Under the pieces are notes generated by a model, which was not told where the DNA came from, ran no database searches, and saw only the letters and a list, made by a program, of their open reading frames with translations. A program made the position numbers and the translations under genes. Of a stretch of DNA of 64,000 nucleotides, positions 1 to 9,002 are shown one piece after another. Numbering within the stretch: the first letter of the stretch is position 1; each line of letters opens with the position of its first letter. The stretch spans positions 497,590-561,589 of the forward strand of contig NZ_RARB01000002.1 of NCBI RefSeq assembly GCF_003612015.1, given 5' to 3'. Source of the DNA: Pantoea piersonii. Lineage in GTDB: Bacteria > Pseudomonadota > Gammaproteobacteria > Enterobacterales > Enterobacteriaceae.

Positions 1-538
1 CGCTGCGATCGAGCACGCGGTCGCCCATGATGGTAAAGCGGCCCTCGCCGGTATAGTGCAGCGTAGGAGGAAACTCCGGCTCGTCAGAGACATGCGCCTT
101 CACGATTTCGAAAATAAACAGGTTGTAGTTATCCACCATTGAATCGTCATAGAGCTGGCACTCAAAGCTGGCGAAACACTCGTTAATCAGCGGGGCGTTC
201 ACTACGCTGGCAGGCCCGGGAGTGAGATCGAAGGCATCGAACTTATCCAGTTTGTCGCCGTGGCTGTTGCCGATAGCGACGACCTTATCAATCAGATCCG
301 CCGAGGGTACGTTCAGCACGCACTGGCCGCTGTCGCGGATCAGCGCATGGCTGTGGTTCATGCTGGAGATCATGCAGCCGACCAGCGACGGCGAAAACTC
401 CAGTACCGTATGCCAGCCGAGGGTCATGATGTCGCTGTGCGTGCCGAACTGCGAGCTGAGCAGCAGCACCGGGCCTGGCTCCAGATATTTGCGCGCCTTG
501 CTGACCGGAAAGGCGGTTTTGTGCAGACGTGGACTCAT
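1..538 (-). CDS. Flavin reductase-like FMN-binding protein (3' end outside window)
   Basis: The reading frame opens at an ATG at 538 behind an AAGGAAA ribosome site and stays open to the window edge, so the C-terminus is missing. The visible 179 residues resemble the flavin reductase-like (DIM6/NTAB) family: an N-terminal Lys/Tyr-rich lead, a WHTVLEFSPSLVGCM-type strand, and SGQCVLNVPSADLIDKV, typical of the split-barrel FMN fold. It starts 41 nt after the ferredoxin-reductase gene on the same strand and probably belongs to that operon. It could supply reduced flavin or act on the aromatic product; the substrate cannot be read from sequence. Confidence 0.75.
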   Translation of the reverse strand, partial: MSPRLHKTAFPVSKARKYLEPGPVLLLSSQFGTHSDIMTLGWHTVLEFSPSLVGCMISSMNHSHALIRDSGQCVLNVPSADLIDKVVAIGNSHGDKLDKFDAFDLTPGPASVVNAPLINECFASFECQLYDDSMVDNYNLFIFEIVKAHVSDEPEFPPTLHYTGEGRFTIMGDRVLDRS

Positions 539-579
539 GGCATTTCCTTGTTTCGGGGCGATGCCATTAAGTGTAGAAG

Positions 580-1545
580 CTACAGGTCGATCACCAGCGC
601 TTTACTGCGGCTGCGCGAACAGCAGAGCGCGATTTGTTGACGCGGCGCAGATTTTTCCTCCTCCGACTGGACGGTGTCGCGGTGGTCCGCCTCGCCTGAC
701 AGCACCGGCGTCAGACAGGCACCGCACAGCCCCATTTCGCAGGAGAGCGGCACATCAACGCCATTCTCCAGCAGCACGCGGGCGATAGTCTTATCCGCAG
801 GCACAGGCCAGCTGGCGCCGGTGGAGGCCAGCGTGACGGTAAAGCTCTCGCCGTTTTCCTGCGCGGACGGCGGGAGGGTAGCGCTAAAGGCCTCTGTATG
901 CACCTGCTCTGCGCGCCAGCCAAGCGCCTGCGCCTGCTGTTGCAGATGCGTCATAAAGCCCTGCGGGCCACAGAGATAGAGATGCGCGCCGCTCACAGGC
1001 GCGCGCAGCGGCTCGGGCAGGTGCTGGCGCGGGCTCTTGCCCTCGGCGCTGCACAGGATTTCACCATAGCCGTGCCGGAAGGGATGAAGCAGATGGCGCG
1101 CCAGGGCGGCGTCCTGGCGTTGCTTCACGTAGTAGTGCAGCGAAAAAGGGACGCCGTCGGCGTCGAGCTGCGCCGCCATCGCCAGCAGCGGCGTCAGGCC
1201 GATGCCTGCGGCGATAAGCACCACCCGCTGCGCCGCCACCAGCGGAAAAAGATTGCGCGGCGCGGAAATCGTGAGCCGCTGGCCCAGGCGCAGCTGCTGA
1301 TGAATATAGCGCGAGCCGCCGCGCGAATCGGCCGCCAGCCCGACGCAGATCAGATAGCGATCCTGGCGCATGGGCGAGCCGGTCAGCGAATATTGCCGCA
1401 CCATGCCGTTGCCCAGCTGCAGGTCGATATGCGCGCCTGCTTCCCAGCGCGGCAGTGGTTCGCCGTCGTCGCGCACCAGGCTCAGCGCAACGGCATGACG
1501 TCCCTGGCGCGACAGACCATCGACAATCACCGTAAAGGTTGTCAT
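580..1545 (-). CDS. PDR/VanB-family ferredoxin-type oxidoreductase
   Basis: A 321-residue reductase that passes electrons from NAD(P)H through FMN and a 2Fe-2S centre to a terminal oxygenase. The order is an FMN-binding barrel with RQYSLTGSPMR (about residues 70-80), a nucleotide-binding domain with AAGIGLTPLLAMA, and a C-terminal plant-type ferredoxin domain with C269, C274, C277 and a fourth cysteine at about 308. This is the vanillate-demethylase reductase (VanB) architecture. The start at 1545 has a GAGG site 8 nt upstream. It begins 13 nt after the Rieske oxygenase gene, so the two probably form one two-component enzyme. The substrate is unknown. Confidence 0.9.
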   Translation of the reverse strand: MTTFTVIVDGLSRQGRHAVALSLVRDDGEPLPRWEAGAHIDLQLGNGMVRQYSLTGSPMRQDRYLICVGLAADSRGGSRYIHQQLRLGQRLTISAPRNLFPLVAAQRVVLIAAGIGLTPLLAMAAQLDADGVPFSLHYYVKQRQDAALARHLLHPFRHGYGEILCSAEGKSPRQHLPEPLRAPVSGAHLYLCGPQGFMTHLQQQAQALGWRAEQVHTEAFSATLPPSAQENGESFTVTLASTGASWPVPADKTIARVLLENGVDVPLSCEMGLCGACLTPVLSGEADHRDTVQSEEEKSAPRQQIALCCSRSRSKALVIDL

Positions 1546-1558
1546 CTCATTTACCTCG

Positions 1559-2590
1559 CTAGACCAGGAAAAATTCGCCGTACCCCTGCTTCTTCAGGCC
1601 GCGACGGTAGGCGATAGAGCTGCGATCGGCCGGGATATGCGCCTCCAGCGTCAGATCGAGCGGCAAACGTTCTGGCATCTGCGTCTCCACCATCAGACGA
1701 TCTTCTTCGAACACGCGGTGGTTAAAGGCGTGTACATCCTCAACCGGTATGTGCAGGTCGAAGTTGCGCGCGATGGGCGCGAACATACGCGTTTTGCGCG
1801 CCGAGACTGGCGAGGCGGCATTCATAATGACCAGCCGCGCCGCGTCGGGAAAATGCACCGTCAGCGTGGCGGTAAAGGGCAAATACATCTCAAAATGACG
1901 CAGCCACTGAAAGCCTTCCGGCGCCTGCTGATCCGAACCTGCCGCAAAGTTGGATACGGAGCTCCAGTAGTCAACCGCAAAGCCATACTCCGTCTCGACA
2001 GGGTTGTAGGGCGGAACTTCCTGGTTGTCTGGGTCGGCGAAGGTTTCGCTGTGCACCCAGGCGAAATGCGCCACGTCGAGAAACCCCTCCACCTGACGTC
2101 CGGCAAACCCGGCGACGTCAAAAGGCGGGCAGTTGATCTGCTGGAAGCCAGCGTCGTGCCAGTGCGGCATTTGCGGCAGCGCGTCAGGATTGTCGGCGTC
2201 CGGCGCCAGGCAGACCCAGACCAGTCCAAAACGCACCTCTACCGGAAAGCTGATGAGATTGAGTTTGGCGGGCACCGGCTGGCTGGGGCTGGAGGGAATG
2301 CGGTTGCAGCGGCCATCCTCGCCGAAGCGGAGACCGTGATAAGGACAGATAATGCCGTGATCGTCGTGAAAGCCGAGCGTCAGCGGCACGCCGCGATGCG
2401 GACAAACATCTTTCGCGGCGACGATCTGCTCATTAATGCGATAGAGCACCAGCTGCTCGTCAAGCAGTACCGCTTTCATCGGCGAGGGGCCCACGTCGCA
2501 GAGACGCGCCACCGGATGCCAGCAGCGCGCCAGTCGCAACCAGTCGTCGGGTTCAAACGTGCAATGGGCCGGAGGCGCAGGTTGTTTCAT
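1559..2590 (-). CDS. Rieske non-haem iron oxygenase, alpha-type (VanA-like)
   Basis: A 343-residue terminal oxygenase for aromatic ring hydroxylation or O-demethylation. The N-terminal Rieske domain carries C63-x-H65 and C82-x2-H85 (CPHRG and CPYHG), which bind the 2Fe-2S cluster. The catalytic domain has FLDVAHFAWVH, the Asp and two His arrangement of the mononuclear iron site. Length fits the VanA and phenoxybenzoate-dioxygenase type. It is the first gene of a three-gene minus-strand operon with a VanB-type reductase and a flavin reductase, divergent from a LysR regulator. Calling it vanA would be unsafe, because many substrates share this scaffold. Confidence 0.88.
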   Translation of the reverse strand: MKQPAPPAHCTFEPDDWLRLARCWHPVARLCDVGPSPMKAVLLDEQLVLYRINEQIVAAKDVCPHRGVPLTLGFHDDHGIICPYHGLRFGEDGRCNRIPSSPSQPVPAKLNLISFPVEVRFGLVWVCLAPDADNPDALPQMPHWHDAGFQQINCPPFDVAGFAGRQVEGFLDVAHFAWVHSETFADPDNQEVPPYNPVETEYGFAVDYWSSVSNFAAGSDQQAPEGFQWLRHFEMYLPFTATLTVHFPDAARLVIMNAASPVSARKTRMFAPIARNFDLHIPVEDVHAFNHRVFEEDRLMVETQMPERLPLDLTLEAHIPADRSSIAYRRGLKKQGYGEFFLV

Positions 2591-2706
2591 GGCGATGACC
2601 TTTCTGAAAAGTAAGGGGGCGATGCGATCATTGTGGACAGAGCAGGGTGCAACGATCCATCATCGTTTTTTCAGTCAGGTGTTGCGTTAAACAGTACAGG
2701 TTCCCC

Positions 2707-3618
2707 ATGCTTCCCTTTTCACGCTTCTCACACTATTTCCTGGAGCTGGCGCGCAGCGGCAGCTTACGCAAGGCGGCGGAACAGCTGCACGTCTCCGCTT
2801 CAGCGATTAACCGGCAGATCCTGCAGGCGGAGGAGGAGCTTGGCATGCGGCTGTTTGAGCGGCTGCCGGACGGTATGCGCCTGACCAGCGCGGGCGAGCT
2901 GCTGCTGGACGATCTGCGTCGCTGGCAGCGGGAATATCAGCGTACCCGCCAGCGTTTTGATGAGATACAGGGACTGCGGCGCGGGCACGTCAGTCTCGGC
3001 CTGATTCAGGCGCTGAACGAAGGGGCGATTGCCGATGCGCTGTCGCAAATAGCGCAGACGCACCCCTGGCTGCGCCTCGATCTCAGCGTGCATGACAGCG
3101 CGCAGATTAGCGAGCAGGTGCGGCTGGCGGAGCTGGATGCCGGGCTGGTGCTGGATCCGCAGGGGCAGGCGGGGTTGAGCGTGATGGCCTTTGCAGAGCT
3201 GCCGATTGGCGTCGTGTTGCCCGCCGGGCATGCGCTTAGCGGGCGCGATACGCTCTCTACCGGCCAGCTCAGTGCCGAGCGGCATATTATTCCCGGCCCG
3301 CCACTGGTGGTGCATGAGCGAGTTGAGATGCTTTACCGTCGCCATAGTCTGCAGCCGGAAAACGTGATCACCTGTAACGACATTCGCCTGATCAAATCGC
3401 TGATCAGGCAGGGCAGCGGCATCAGCATGTTAAGTCTGCTGGACGTGATGGATGAGGTAGAGCGGGGCGTGCTCAGCTTTGTGCCGCTGCGCGACAGTAA
3501 CGTCAGGCCTCTGACGCTGGCATTATGTTGCGCGCCGGCGCGGCAGCTGTCACGCGCCGCTCAGCAGGTTATCCAGCAGCTGACCGGCGTTATCGAGTCA
3601 TTGGGCGCGCCGCGCTGA
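2707..3618 (+). CDS. LysR-family transcriptional regulator
   Basis: I chose the ATG at 2707 (303 aa) over the upstream in-frame start at 2647 because LysR proteins begin a few residues before the helix-turn-helix. Here LRKAAEQLHVSASAINRQ is the winged HTH at about residues 20-37, followed by the LFERLPDGMRLTSAG wing. The remainder is the usual effector-binding domain. It is transcribed away from the Rieske operon, from which it is separated by 116 bp, so it probably senses that pathway's substrate and controls the operon. Pairing and ligand are inference from position only. Confidence 0.88.
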   Translation: MLPFSRFSHYFLELARSGSLRKAAEQLHVSASAINRQILQAEEELGMRLFERLPDGMRLTSAGELLLDDLRRWQREYQRTRQRFDEIQGLRRGHVSLGLIQALNEGAIADALSQIAQTHPWLRLDLSVHDSAQISEQVRLAELDAGLVLDPQGQAGLSVMAFAELPIGVVLPAGHALSGRDTLSTGQLSAERHIIPGPPLVVHERVEMLYRRHSLQPENVITCNDIRLIKSLIRQGSGISMLSLLDVMDEVERGVLSFVPLRDSNVRPLTLALCCAPARQLSRAAQQVIQQLTGVIESLGAPR

Positions 3619-3761
3619 GCGCCAGTATTTGTCTTAAAATCAGCGAATAACGCACTTTTTGTAAATTAACGTAAAGCGGCATCCTGGCAGGTTTAGTGGA
3701 AACCGTAATTAGGCTATAAGTCCTCTACCACGCCAACCTGCTTAGGGTTTCACCTTACACG

Positions 3762-4331
3762 ATGATGACTCTGCGACCTCTGCTGACGCTTGTGTTAGCC
3801 TCTGCTTTTCTGCTTGGCGGCTGTTCCCGTCATTCTACCGATACATCCGCACAGAACGATACGCAGGTCAGCGATGGGAGCATGGGCGATCAGCCCGATC
3901 TCATTCCGGTCGTGGCGGCGTTGCACGATCAGATGCACACCTGGCACGGCACGCAATATCAGTGGGGCGGTACCGAACTTTCCGGCGTCGACTGCTCAGG
4001 TTTTGTCTGGCGAACCCTGAAAGACCGCTTCAACCTGCCGATGGATCGCGTTACTACCACGGAACTGTTGAAGATGGGCAAACGCATCGCCCCGCGCGAT
4101 CTGCAGCCGGGCGATTTGGTTTTTTTCCGCATCAAGGGCGGTATGCATGTCGGCTTCTATGATACTGACCAGCACTTCTTCCATGCTTCGGTCAGTCAGG
4201 GGGTCGTGCGTTCAGCGCTCGACAATCCTTACTGGCAAAAAGTCTTTTATCAGGCGCGGCGACTGCCGAAAGAGTATAACGCGCAGATTACCCTCAATAA
4301 GGGCAGCGGCTTAGCGCTGGCACGTCAGTAA
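3762..4331 (+). CDS. nlpC: NlpC/P60-family peptidoglycan hydrolase lipoprotein
   Basis: A 189-residue outer-envelope lipoprotein. A signal peptide ends in a lipobox LLGGC (Cys21). The catalytic domain has Cys78 in VDCSGFVW, His129 in GGMHVGFYD and His141 in FFHAS, the Cys-His-His set of NlpC/P60 endopeptidases. It should cleave peptide bonds in murein. The tail with SLDNPYWQKVFYQARRL-like sequence resembles E. coli NlpC more than MepS, so the symbol is likely but not certain. It is monocistronic and followed by a strong terminator. No clear ribosome site is seen before the tandem ATGs at 3762 and 3765. Confidence 0.82.
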   Translation: MMTLRPLLTLVLASAFLLGGCSRHSTDTSAQNDTQVSDGSMGDQPDLIPVVAALHDQMHTWHGTQYQWGGTELSGVDCSGFVWRTLKDRFNLPMDRVTTTELLKMGKRIAPRDLQPGDLVFFRIKGGMHVGFYDTDQHFFHASVSQGVVRSALDNPYWQKVFYQARRLPKEYNAQITLNKGSGLALARQ

Positions 4332-4361
4332 CCGCGCCGTCGCGATGAGCGATTCAGTGGT

Positions 4362-4390
4362 AAAAAGCCCGCCAACAGGCGGGCTTTTTA
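4362..4390. terminator. Bidirectional intrinsic terminator
   Basis: AAAAAGCCCGCC, loop AACA, GGCGGGCTTTTT lies between two convergent genes, with a T-run on each strand, so it can end both the NlpC-type lipoprotein gene and the LacI-like gene. Confidence 0.9.
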
Positions 4391-4391
4391 A

Positions 4392-5213
4392 TTAGTGGCG
4401 AATGGCGCAGCCGCACTGGCCCATTTCGCCCAGTACCGCTTTGCCCTGATGAGAGTGGCGCACGCGCAGTTCGCCGCGACGCCAGGCGCCATCTTCCTCC
4501 GTGCGATTAAGCAGCAGGCGATTAAGCGCTTCCGTAACCAGCAACGCGCGCGGCTGCGCCCAGGTGGTCAGATGCCACGTCGATGCGCTCGCCTCGTCGC
4601 TGTCGCCGAATCCGACAACGGCGACGTGCGCGCCCTGACCGAAATCGCGCACCGCCTGCAATGCGCCAAACGCCAGCAGATCGTTATCGCAGAACAGCGC
4701 CTGAATACGCTCCGCTGCGCGGGCGCGCTTCAGATAGTGCATCATCGCCTGATAGCCGCTGTCGCGGTCATCTCCCGACCCCGCTGCGGTTAAGTGCTGA
4801 TCCACCGTTTTGCCCGCCGCAGCCAGGGCGCTGCTGAAGCCGTCAATGCGCGCAGGATCGGCGCAGGTCGCCTGTTGCAGATAACCGAAACGCTGGTGGC
4901 CCTGCGCCAGCAGAAGCTGACCCATTTCCGCGCCGGCGGCGAAGCCATCCAGATTCAACTCGTCCAGCGCGATAAGCGGAATCTGTCCGGCGGCGGCGCA
5001 AAACGCAGCGCTGAAGCGACCGGAAAGGTGAATCGCGGCGCTCAGCAGCGGTGCCAACTGCCGCGCGCGATCGTCCGCTGCGGCGTCGACCAGCAGCGCC
5101 GCGCAGCCGCGCGCGTTAAGCTGCCGGTTAACTTCCTGCAGCAGCGCCGCCGTCTGCGGATGGCTGAAATCCGTGCTCAGCACGCCGACTGTTTTACAGG
5201 TGTTGTTATACAT
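4392..5213 (-). CDS. LacI-type ligand-binding domain protein lacking the HTH
   Basis: The 273 residues correspond to the periplasmic-binding-like effector domain of LacI/GalR regulators. The first residues (KTVGVLSTDFSHPQTAALLQEV) match the point just after the hinge, and VVGFGDSDEASASTWHLTTWAQP is the typical late motif. The N-terminal DNA-binding head of about 55-60 residues is missing: an in-frame stop lies directly before the ATG. It starts 60 nt after pdxK on the same strand, with a weak AGGG site. It may be a free sugar or nucleoside sensor, or the remnant of a regulator. The C-terminus carries GQCGCAIRH, unusual for the family. Confidence 0.7.
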   Translation of the reverse strand: MYNNTCKTVGVLSTDFSHPQTAALLQEVNRQLNARGCAALLVDAAADDRARQLAPLLSAAIHLSGRFSAAFCAAAGQIPLIALDELNLDGFAAGAEMGQLLLAQGHQRFGYLQQATCADPARIDGFSSALAAAGKTVDQHLTAAGSGDDRDSGYQAMMHYLKRARAAERIQALFCDNDLLAFGALQAVRDFGQGAHVAVVGFGDSDEASASTWHLTTWAQPRALLVTEALNRLLLNRTEEDGAWRRGELRVRHSHQGKAVLGEMGQCGCAIRH

Positions 5214-5273
5214 TCAGAAGACCCTGTTAAGGTGAGTAGAGGTCTCTGTACCATAAAGGAAATCGCCCGGGTT

Positions 5274-6116
5274 TCACAATGCCTCTGCGCGCGCCAGCTG
5301 CAGTTCGCGCATGCCCAGCGTGCGGGTCGCCAGCACCGATTGCTGGGCGAACAGGCTCGCCTGCTCAACGGCTTTATTGAGCGGCACCCCGTCCAGCAGG
5401 CCGGCGGTCAGTTCAGCGGTAAAGAGATCGCCGGTGCCTTTGGGCGGGTTGTCGTAATGGGGATGCTCGGTGATAAAGGTCTCTTTCGCCGTCACGCAGA
5501 ACACCTGCATGCTGCGACGCGCCTCATCGCGCGTGGCGCTGGTCACCACCACCCATTCGGTGCGCGCGCCGAGCAGCGAGCGCGCGGCGTCAATAATCTC
5601 CGTGTCGCTCTCCAGCTGCGCGCCGCACAGGCAGCCCAGCTCAAAGCGGTTGGGCGTCAGCCCTGTCGCCAGCGGCGCAAGCTGTTCACGATAGTGCGTC
5701 GCCAGCTGCGGATCGACATAGAAACCGCTGTCGTCATCGCCCAGCACCGGATCGATAATCACCGGCATCTGGGGATTTTTCTCGCGCATCAGCCGCAGCC
5801 AGCGCGCCAGCGTCACCGCCTTATCGGTCGATTTCAGATAACCCAGCACGACGGCGCGCACGGCGCTGTCGAGGTTGCGCTCCGCCAGCGCGGTCAGGTA
5901 GCCCTCGAACCAGGGCTGAGGGATCTCGCCGCCGTAGCAGCTGGCGTAGTGGGGCGTATTGCTCAGCAGCACCGTAGGCACCGCCACCACCTGTAACCCA
6001 TGGCGACGCAGCGCGGGCACGGCGATGCTGTTGCCGACGCTGCCATAAACAACCTGAGACTGAACAGAGATAACATCGATAATTTCGCCGCCCGCGGCGT
6101 CGGATACCTGAAACAT
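5274..6116 (-). CDS. pdxK: Pyridoxine/pyridoxal/pyridoxamine kinase
   Basis: Phosphorylates B6 vitamers at the 5' position with ATP in the salvage route to pyridoxal phosphate. The start at 6116 (280 aa) follows AAGGAG at the right distance; the frame is open further upstream but without family similarity. VQSQVVYGSVGNSIAVPA near the N-terminus and VPTVLLSNTPHYASCYGG distinguish it from the paralogue PdxY and match PdxK. The ribokinase-fold signature GTGDLFTAEL, with the catalytic Asp, is near residue 225. It is followed after 60 nt by the headless LacI-like gene. Confidence 0.93.
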   Translation of the reverse strand: MFQVSDAAGGEIIDVISVQSQVVYGSVGNSIAVPALRRHGLQVVAVPTVLLSNTPHYASCYGGEIPQPWFEGYLTALAERNLDSAVRAVVLGYLKSTDKAVTLARWLRLMREKNPQMPVIIDPVLGDDDSGFYVDPQLATHYREQLAPLATGLTPNRFELGCLCGAQLESDTEIIDAARSLLGARTEWVVVTSATRDEARRSMQVFCVTAKETFITEHPHYDNPPKGTGDLFTAELTAGLLDGVPLNKAVEQASLFAQQSVLATRTLGMRELQLARAEAL

Positions 6117-6608
6117 ACTGCTCTCCTTGTTAGCACTCCATTGCCCCAGTATACAGCGCTTGCAGCGGGTTGCGGCGAGCGCCTGCTTCCTCGGGATGCA
6201 CGCTTTTTCTGCCGCTTCCCTTAATGCTGACAGCTCGGGTATGACGGGGGATAGCGACAGGGGAAGGGCCGCGGCGAAAACAGGATAATCGGCTGCGGAT
6301 ACGCAAAAAATGCCGCACAACTGGCAAATATGACAAGGCCGACTACACTTAATCGCGACGATGTTTTCAGTCAGGTTGATATGTCTGTGAAGGTTTTAAA
6401 ACGTAGTGGCGTTCTATCCGAATTTTTTTGCTGGTATCCGCAGTTTTTGCCCTGCACGTTAACCCATGCTCAGCCGTTCCGGCTGTCTGGTCCGCAGACG
6501 ATCACCCTCGCTAAAACATCTTACTTTCTATGGCGCGTTGACGAGCCAGGCCTCTGACCTGACAAGCCGCGAATCGGACGCGCCCGAATCAACAACAGGA
6601 GAAGACAC
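6117..6608. other. Intergenic region between divergent pdxK and otsB
   Basis: A 492-bp gap. On the minus strand TATACT at about 6140 may be the pdxK -10 box. A 75-codon plus-strand reading frame at 6330-6557 has no ribosome site and no recognisable protein character, so I do not call it. I could not identify a convincing otsB promoter, although otsBA is sigma-S dependent in E. coli. Confidence 0.5.
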
Positions 6609-7388
6609 GTGACCCAAGCGGCGAATGAACATGCCTCGCTTCCTGCGCTAAGCGGCGGTCTTTATGCCTTCTTTTTTGACGTAGACGGCACCCTTGCCGC
6701 TATTCAGCCGCAGCCTGACGCGGTTTTCATTCCGGAAAACGTACGTCAGCAGCTGCAACAGCTGTCATCCCTTTGTCACGGCGCGCTGGCGCTGGTATCG
6801 GGCCGGCCGATTGCGCAGCTCGACGCGCTGGCCGCGCCCCTTATCGCGCCCGCTGCAGGCGTACACGGCGCTGAGCGTCGCGATGCGCAGGGCGAGCTGC
6901 ACCAAATCAGTCTGGAGCCGGAAGTCGCCGAGGCGTTGCAGCAGCAGTTGCAAGAGGCGATGGCGCGCTGGCCAGGCACACTACTCGAGGCTAAGGGTAT
7001 GGCCTTCGCGCTGCATTACCGTCAGGCGATGCAGCATGAGCAGGATGTACTCGACCTGGCCGAACAGGTCGTGAAGCGCTTCCCGGCACTGACGCTTCAG
7101 CCGGGAAAATGCGTCGTGGAGATAAAACCGCAGGGAGTAGATAAAGGCGAAGCCGTACGCGCCTTTATGCGCGAAGCGCCTTTTACCGGTCGAATCCCGG
7201 TATTTGTCGGAGACGATCTGACGGATGAGAAAGGATTCATCGCTGTAAACGCCATGCAGGGCATTTCCGTAAAGGTTGGACAAGGTTCCAGTCAGGCACG
7301 CTATCGACTGTCAGACGTCGAGGCGGTTTATGCGTGGCTGGAGCGATTACTATTACAAATAAAACAAGACAACGTCGGTAAGGAGTAA
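6609..7388 (+). CDS. otsB: Trehalose-6-phosphate phosphatase
   Basis: Dephosphorylates trehalose-6-phosphate, the second step of the OtsAB route to the osmoprotectant trehalose. It is a HAD-superfamily enzyme of 259 aa: motif 1 FFFDVDGTLA has nucleophile Asp24 and acid/base Asp26, and motif 4 GDDLTDEKGF is at residues 201-210. The start is GTG at 6609, behind CAGGAGAAGAC. It is 5 nt upstream of otsA, with which it forms an operon, next to flhDC as in E. coli. Confidence 0.95.
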   Translation: MTQAANEHASLPALSGGLYAFFFDVDGTLAAIQPQPDAVFIPENVRQQLQQLSSLCHGALALVSGRPIAQLDALAAPLIAPAAGVHGAERRDAQGELHQISLEPEVAEALQQQLQEAMARWPGTLLEAKGMAFALHYRQAMQHEQDVLDLAEQVVKRFPALTLQPGKCVVEIKPQGVDKGEAVRAFMREAPFTGRIPVFVGDDLTDEKGFIAVNAMQGISVKVGQGSSQARYRLSDVEAVYAWLERLLLQIKQDNVGKE

Positions 7389-7393
7389 AGGTT

Positions 7394-8830
7394 ATGGGTC
7401 GTTTAGTGGTCGTATCTAACCGAGTAGCCATTCCTGATGGGAAAAAAGCCAGCGCAGGCGGCCTCGCCGTCGGCATTCTTGACGCGCTCAAAACCACCGG
7501 AGGATTGTGGTTTGGCTGGAACGGGGAAATCAGCGAATTTTCCGGAGAAGAGGAAGACGAACTTGTACAGGCAGAACATGACGGCATCTCCTACGCCGCG
7601 CTGCCGCTGAGCCAGAACGATTACGATCTCTACTACTGTCAGTTCTCCAATACCGTAATCTGGCCCGCGTTCCACTACCGTCTCGATCTGGTGCAGTTCC
7701 AGCGCGAAGCCTGGGACGGCTACTGCCGCGTCAATGAGATGCTGGCACAGCGCCTGAAGCCGCTGATTAAGCCGGACGACACCCTGTGGATCCACGATTA
7801 TCATCTGCTGCCGTTCGCTGCTGCGCTGCGTAAGCAGGGCATTAATAACCGCATTGGCTTCTTCCTGCACATTCCGTTCCCAACGCCGGAAATTTTCAAC
7901 GCGCTGCCTCCGCATAAAGAGCTGCTCGAGATGCTGTGCGAATACGATTTGCTGGGTTTCCAGACAGAATCGGATCGTGTGGCTTTCCTCGACTGTCTGA
8001 GCCAGCTGACGCAGCTGCAGAATAAAGGCGAGAAGAAGCACCGCGCCTTCGGCAATACCTTTATGACCGAGGTCTATCCTATCGGTATCGAGCCGGACAG
8101 CATCAAAGAGATGGCCGAAGGTCCGCTGCCGCCCAAAATGGCGGCGATGAAACGCGAACTGGGCGATGCGAAAAATATCATTGCCTGTGAGCGCCTCGAC
8201 TATTCGAAAGGGCTGCCGGAGCGTTTCCTGGCGTATGAAGCGCTGCTGGAAAACTTCCCGGAGCATCGCGGCAAAATCCGCTATTCGCAGATTGCGCCGA
8301 CCTCGCGCGGAGATGTGCAGGCCTATCAGGATATTCGTCATCAGCTGGAAACCGAGGCGGGGCGCATCAACGGTAAGTTCGGCACGCTGGGCTGGACGCC
8401 GCTCTACTACCTCAATCAGCACTTTGACCGTCGTTTGCTGATGAAGATCTTCCGCCTGACCGACGTCGGGCTGGTAACGCCGTTGCGCGACGGCATGAAT
8501 CTGGTGGCGAAAGAGTATATCGCCGCGCAGGACCCGGACGATCCGGGCGTGCTGGTTCTGTCGCGTTTTGCCGGTGCCGCCAACGAGCTGACTTCGGCGC
8601 TGATCGTCAACCCATACGATCGCGACGAAGTGGCAGCGGCCTTGAATAAGGCGCTGACCATGCCGCGTACAGAGCGTATTTCGCGCTACAACGACATGAT
8701 GGCGGTTCTGCGTAAGAATGATATTACGCACTGGCGTGAGAGCTTCCTGAAAGATTTGTGGGCTATTCCGCCGCGTAGCGAAGATCACAGTACAGTCAAT
8801 AAAGTGGCGACCTTCCCTAAACTCGCCTGA
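7394..8830 (+). CDS. otsA: Alpha,alpha-trehalose-phosphate synthase
   Basis: Transfers glucose from UDP-glucose to glucose-6-phosphate (GT20 family), giving trehalose-6-phosphate for OtsB. At 478 aa it has the family length. The N-terminus RLVVVSNRVA contains the conserved Arg of the acceptor site, and LTDVGLVTPLRDGMNLVAKEY near residue 360 is the donor-site signature. The start has AAGGAG at 7379-7384. It is the last gene of otsBA and is followed by a clear terminator. Confidence 0.96.
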   Translation: MGRLVVVSNRVAIPDGKKASAGGLAVGILDALKTTGGLWFGWNGEISEFSGEEEDELVQAEHDGISYAALPLSQNDYDLYYCQFSNTVIWPAFHYRLDLVQFQREAWDGYCRVNEMLAQRLKPLIKPDDTLWIHDYHLLPFAAALRKQGINNRIGFFLHIPFPTPEIFNALPPHKELLEMLCEYDLLGFQTESDRVAFLDCLSQLTQLQNKGEKKHRAFGNTFMTEVYPIGIEPDSIKEMAEGPLPPKMAAMKRELGDAKNIIACERLDYSKGLPERFLAYEALLENFPEHRGKIRYSQIAPTSRGDVQAYQDIRHQLETEAGRINGKFGTLGWTPLYYLNQHFDRRLLMKIFRLTDVGLVTPLRDGMNLVAKEYIAAQDPDDPGVLVLSRFAGAANELTSALIVNPYDRDEVAAALNKALTMPRTERISRYNDMMAVLRKNDITHWRESFLKDLWAIPPRSEDHSTVNKVATFPKLA

Positions 8831-8835
8831 TTGTC

Positions 8836-8870
8836 ACGGCGGCCTGTCGATACGGGCCGCCGTTTGTTCT
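8836..8870 (+). terminator. Terminator of otsBA
   Basis: ACGGCGGCC, short loop, GGCCGCCGT, then TTTGTTCTTT, starting 5 nt after the otsA stop. Confidence 0.85.
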
Positions 8871-9002
8871 TTATCCCGTTACCGCCTCATTCTCTCCAGC
8901 CTCGCTAAAGCATCCCTTTATCGCTAAACCCCGACACAGAGCGGCATTTGTTGCTTTATCCATCATTCATGCAAAAAAACGCTTTTTTTGTACACGCAGG
9001 CC

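Noticed and set aside
268..276. GCCGATAG inside the flavin reductase gene
   Set aside because: No TAAA at the required distance; chance match in coding DNA.
6330..6557. 75-codon plus-strand reading frame between pdxK and otsB
   Set aside because: No ribosome site, no protein-like composition, and it spans the region expected to hold otsB control signals.
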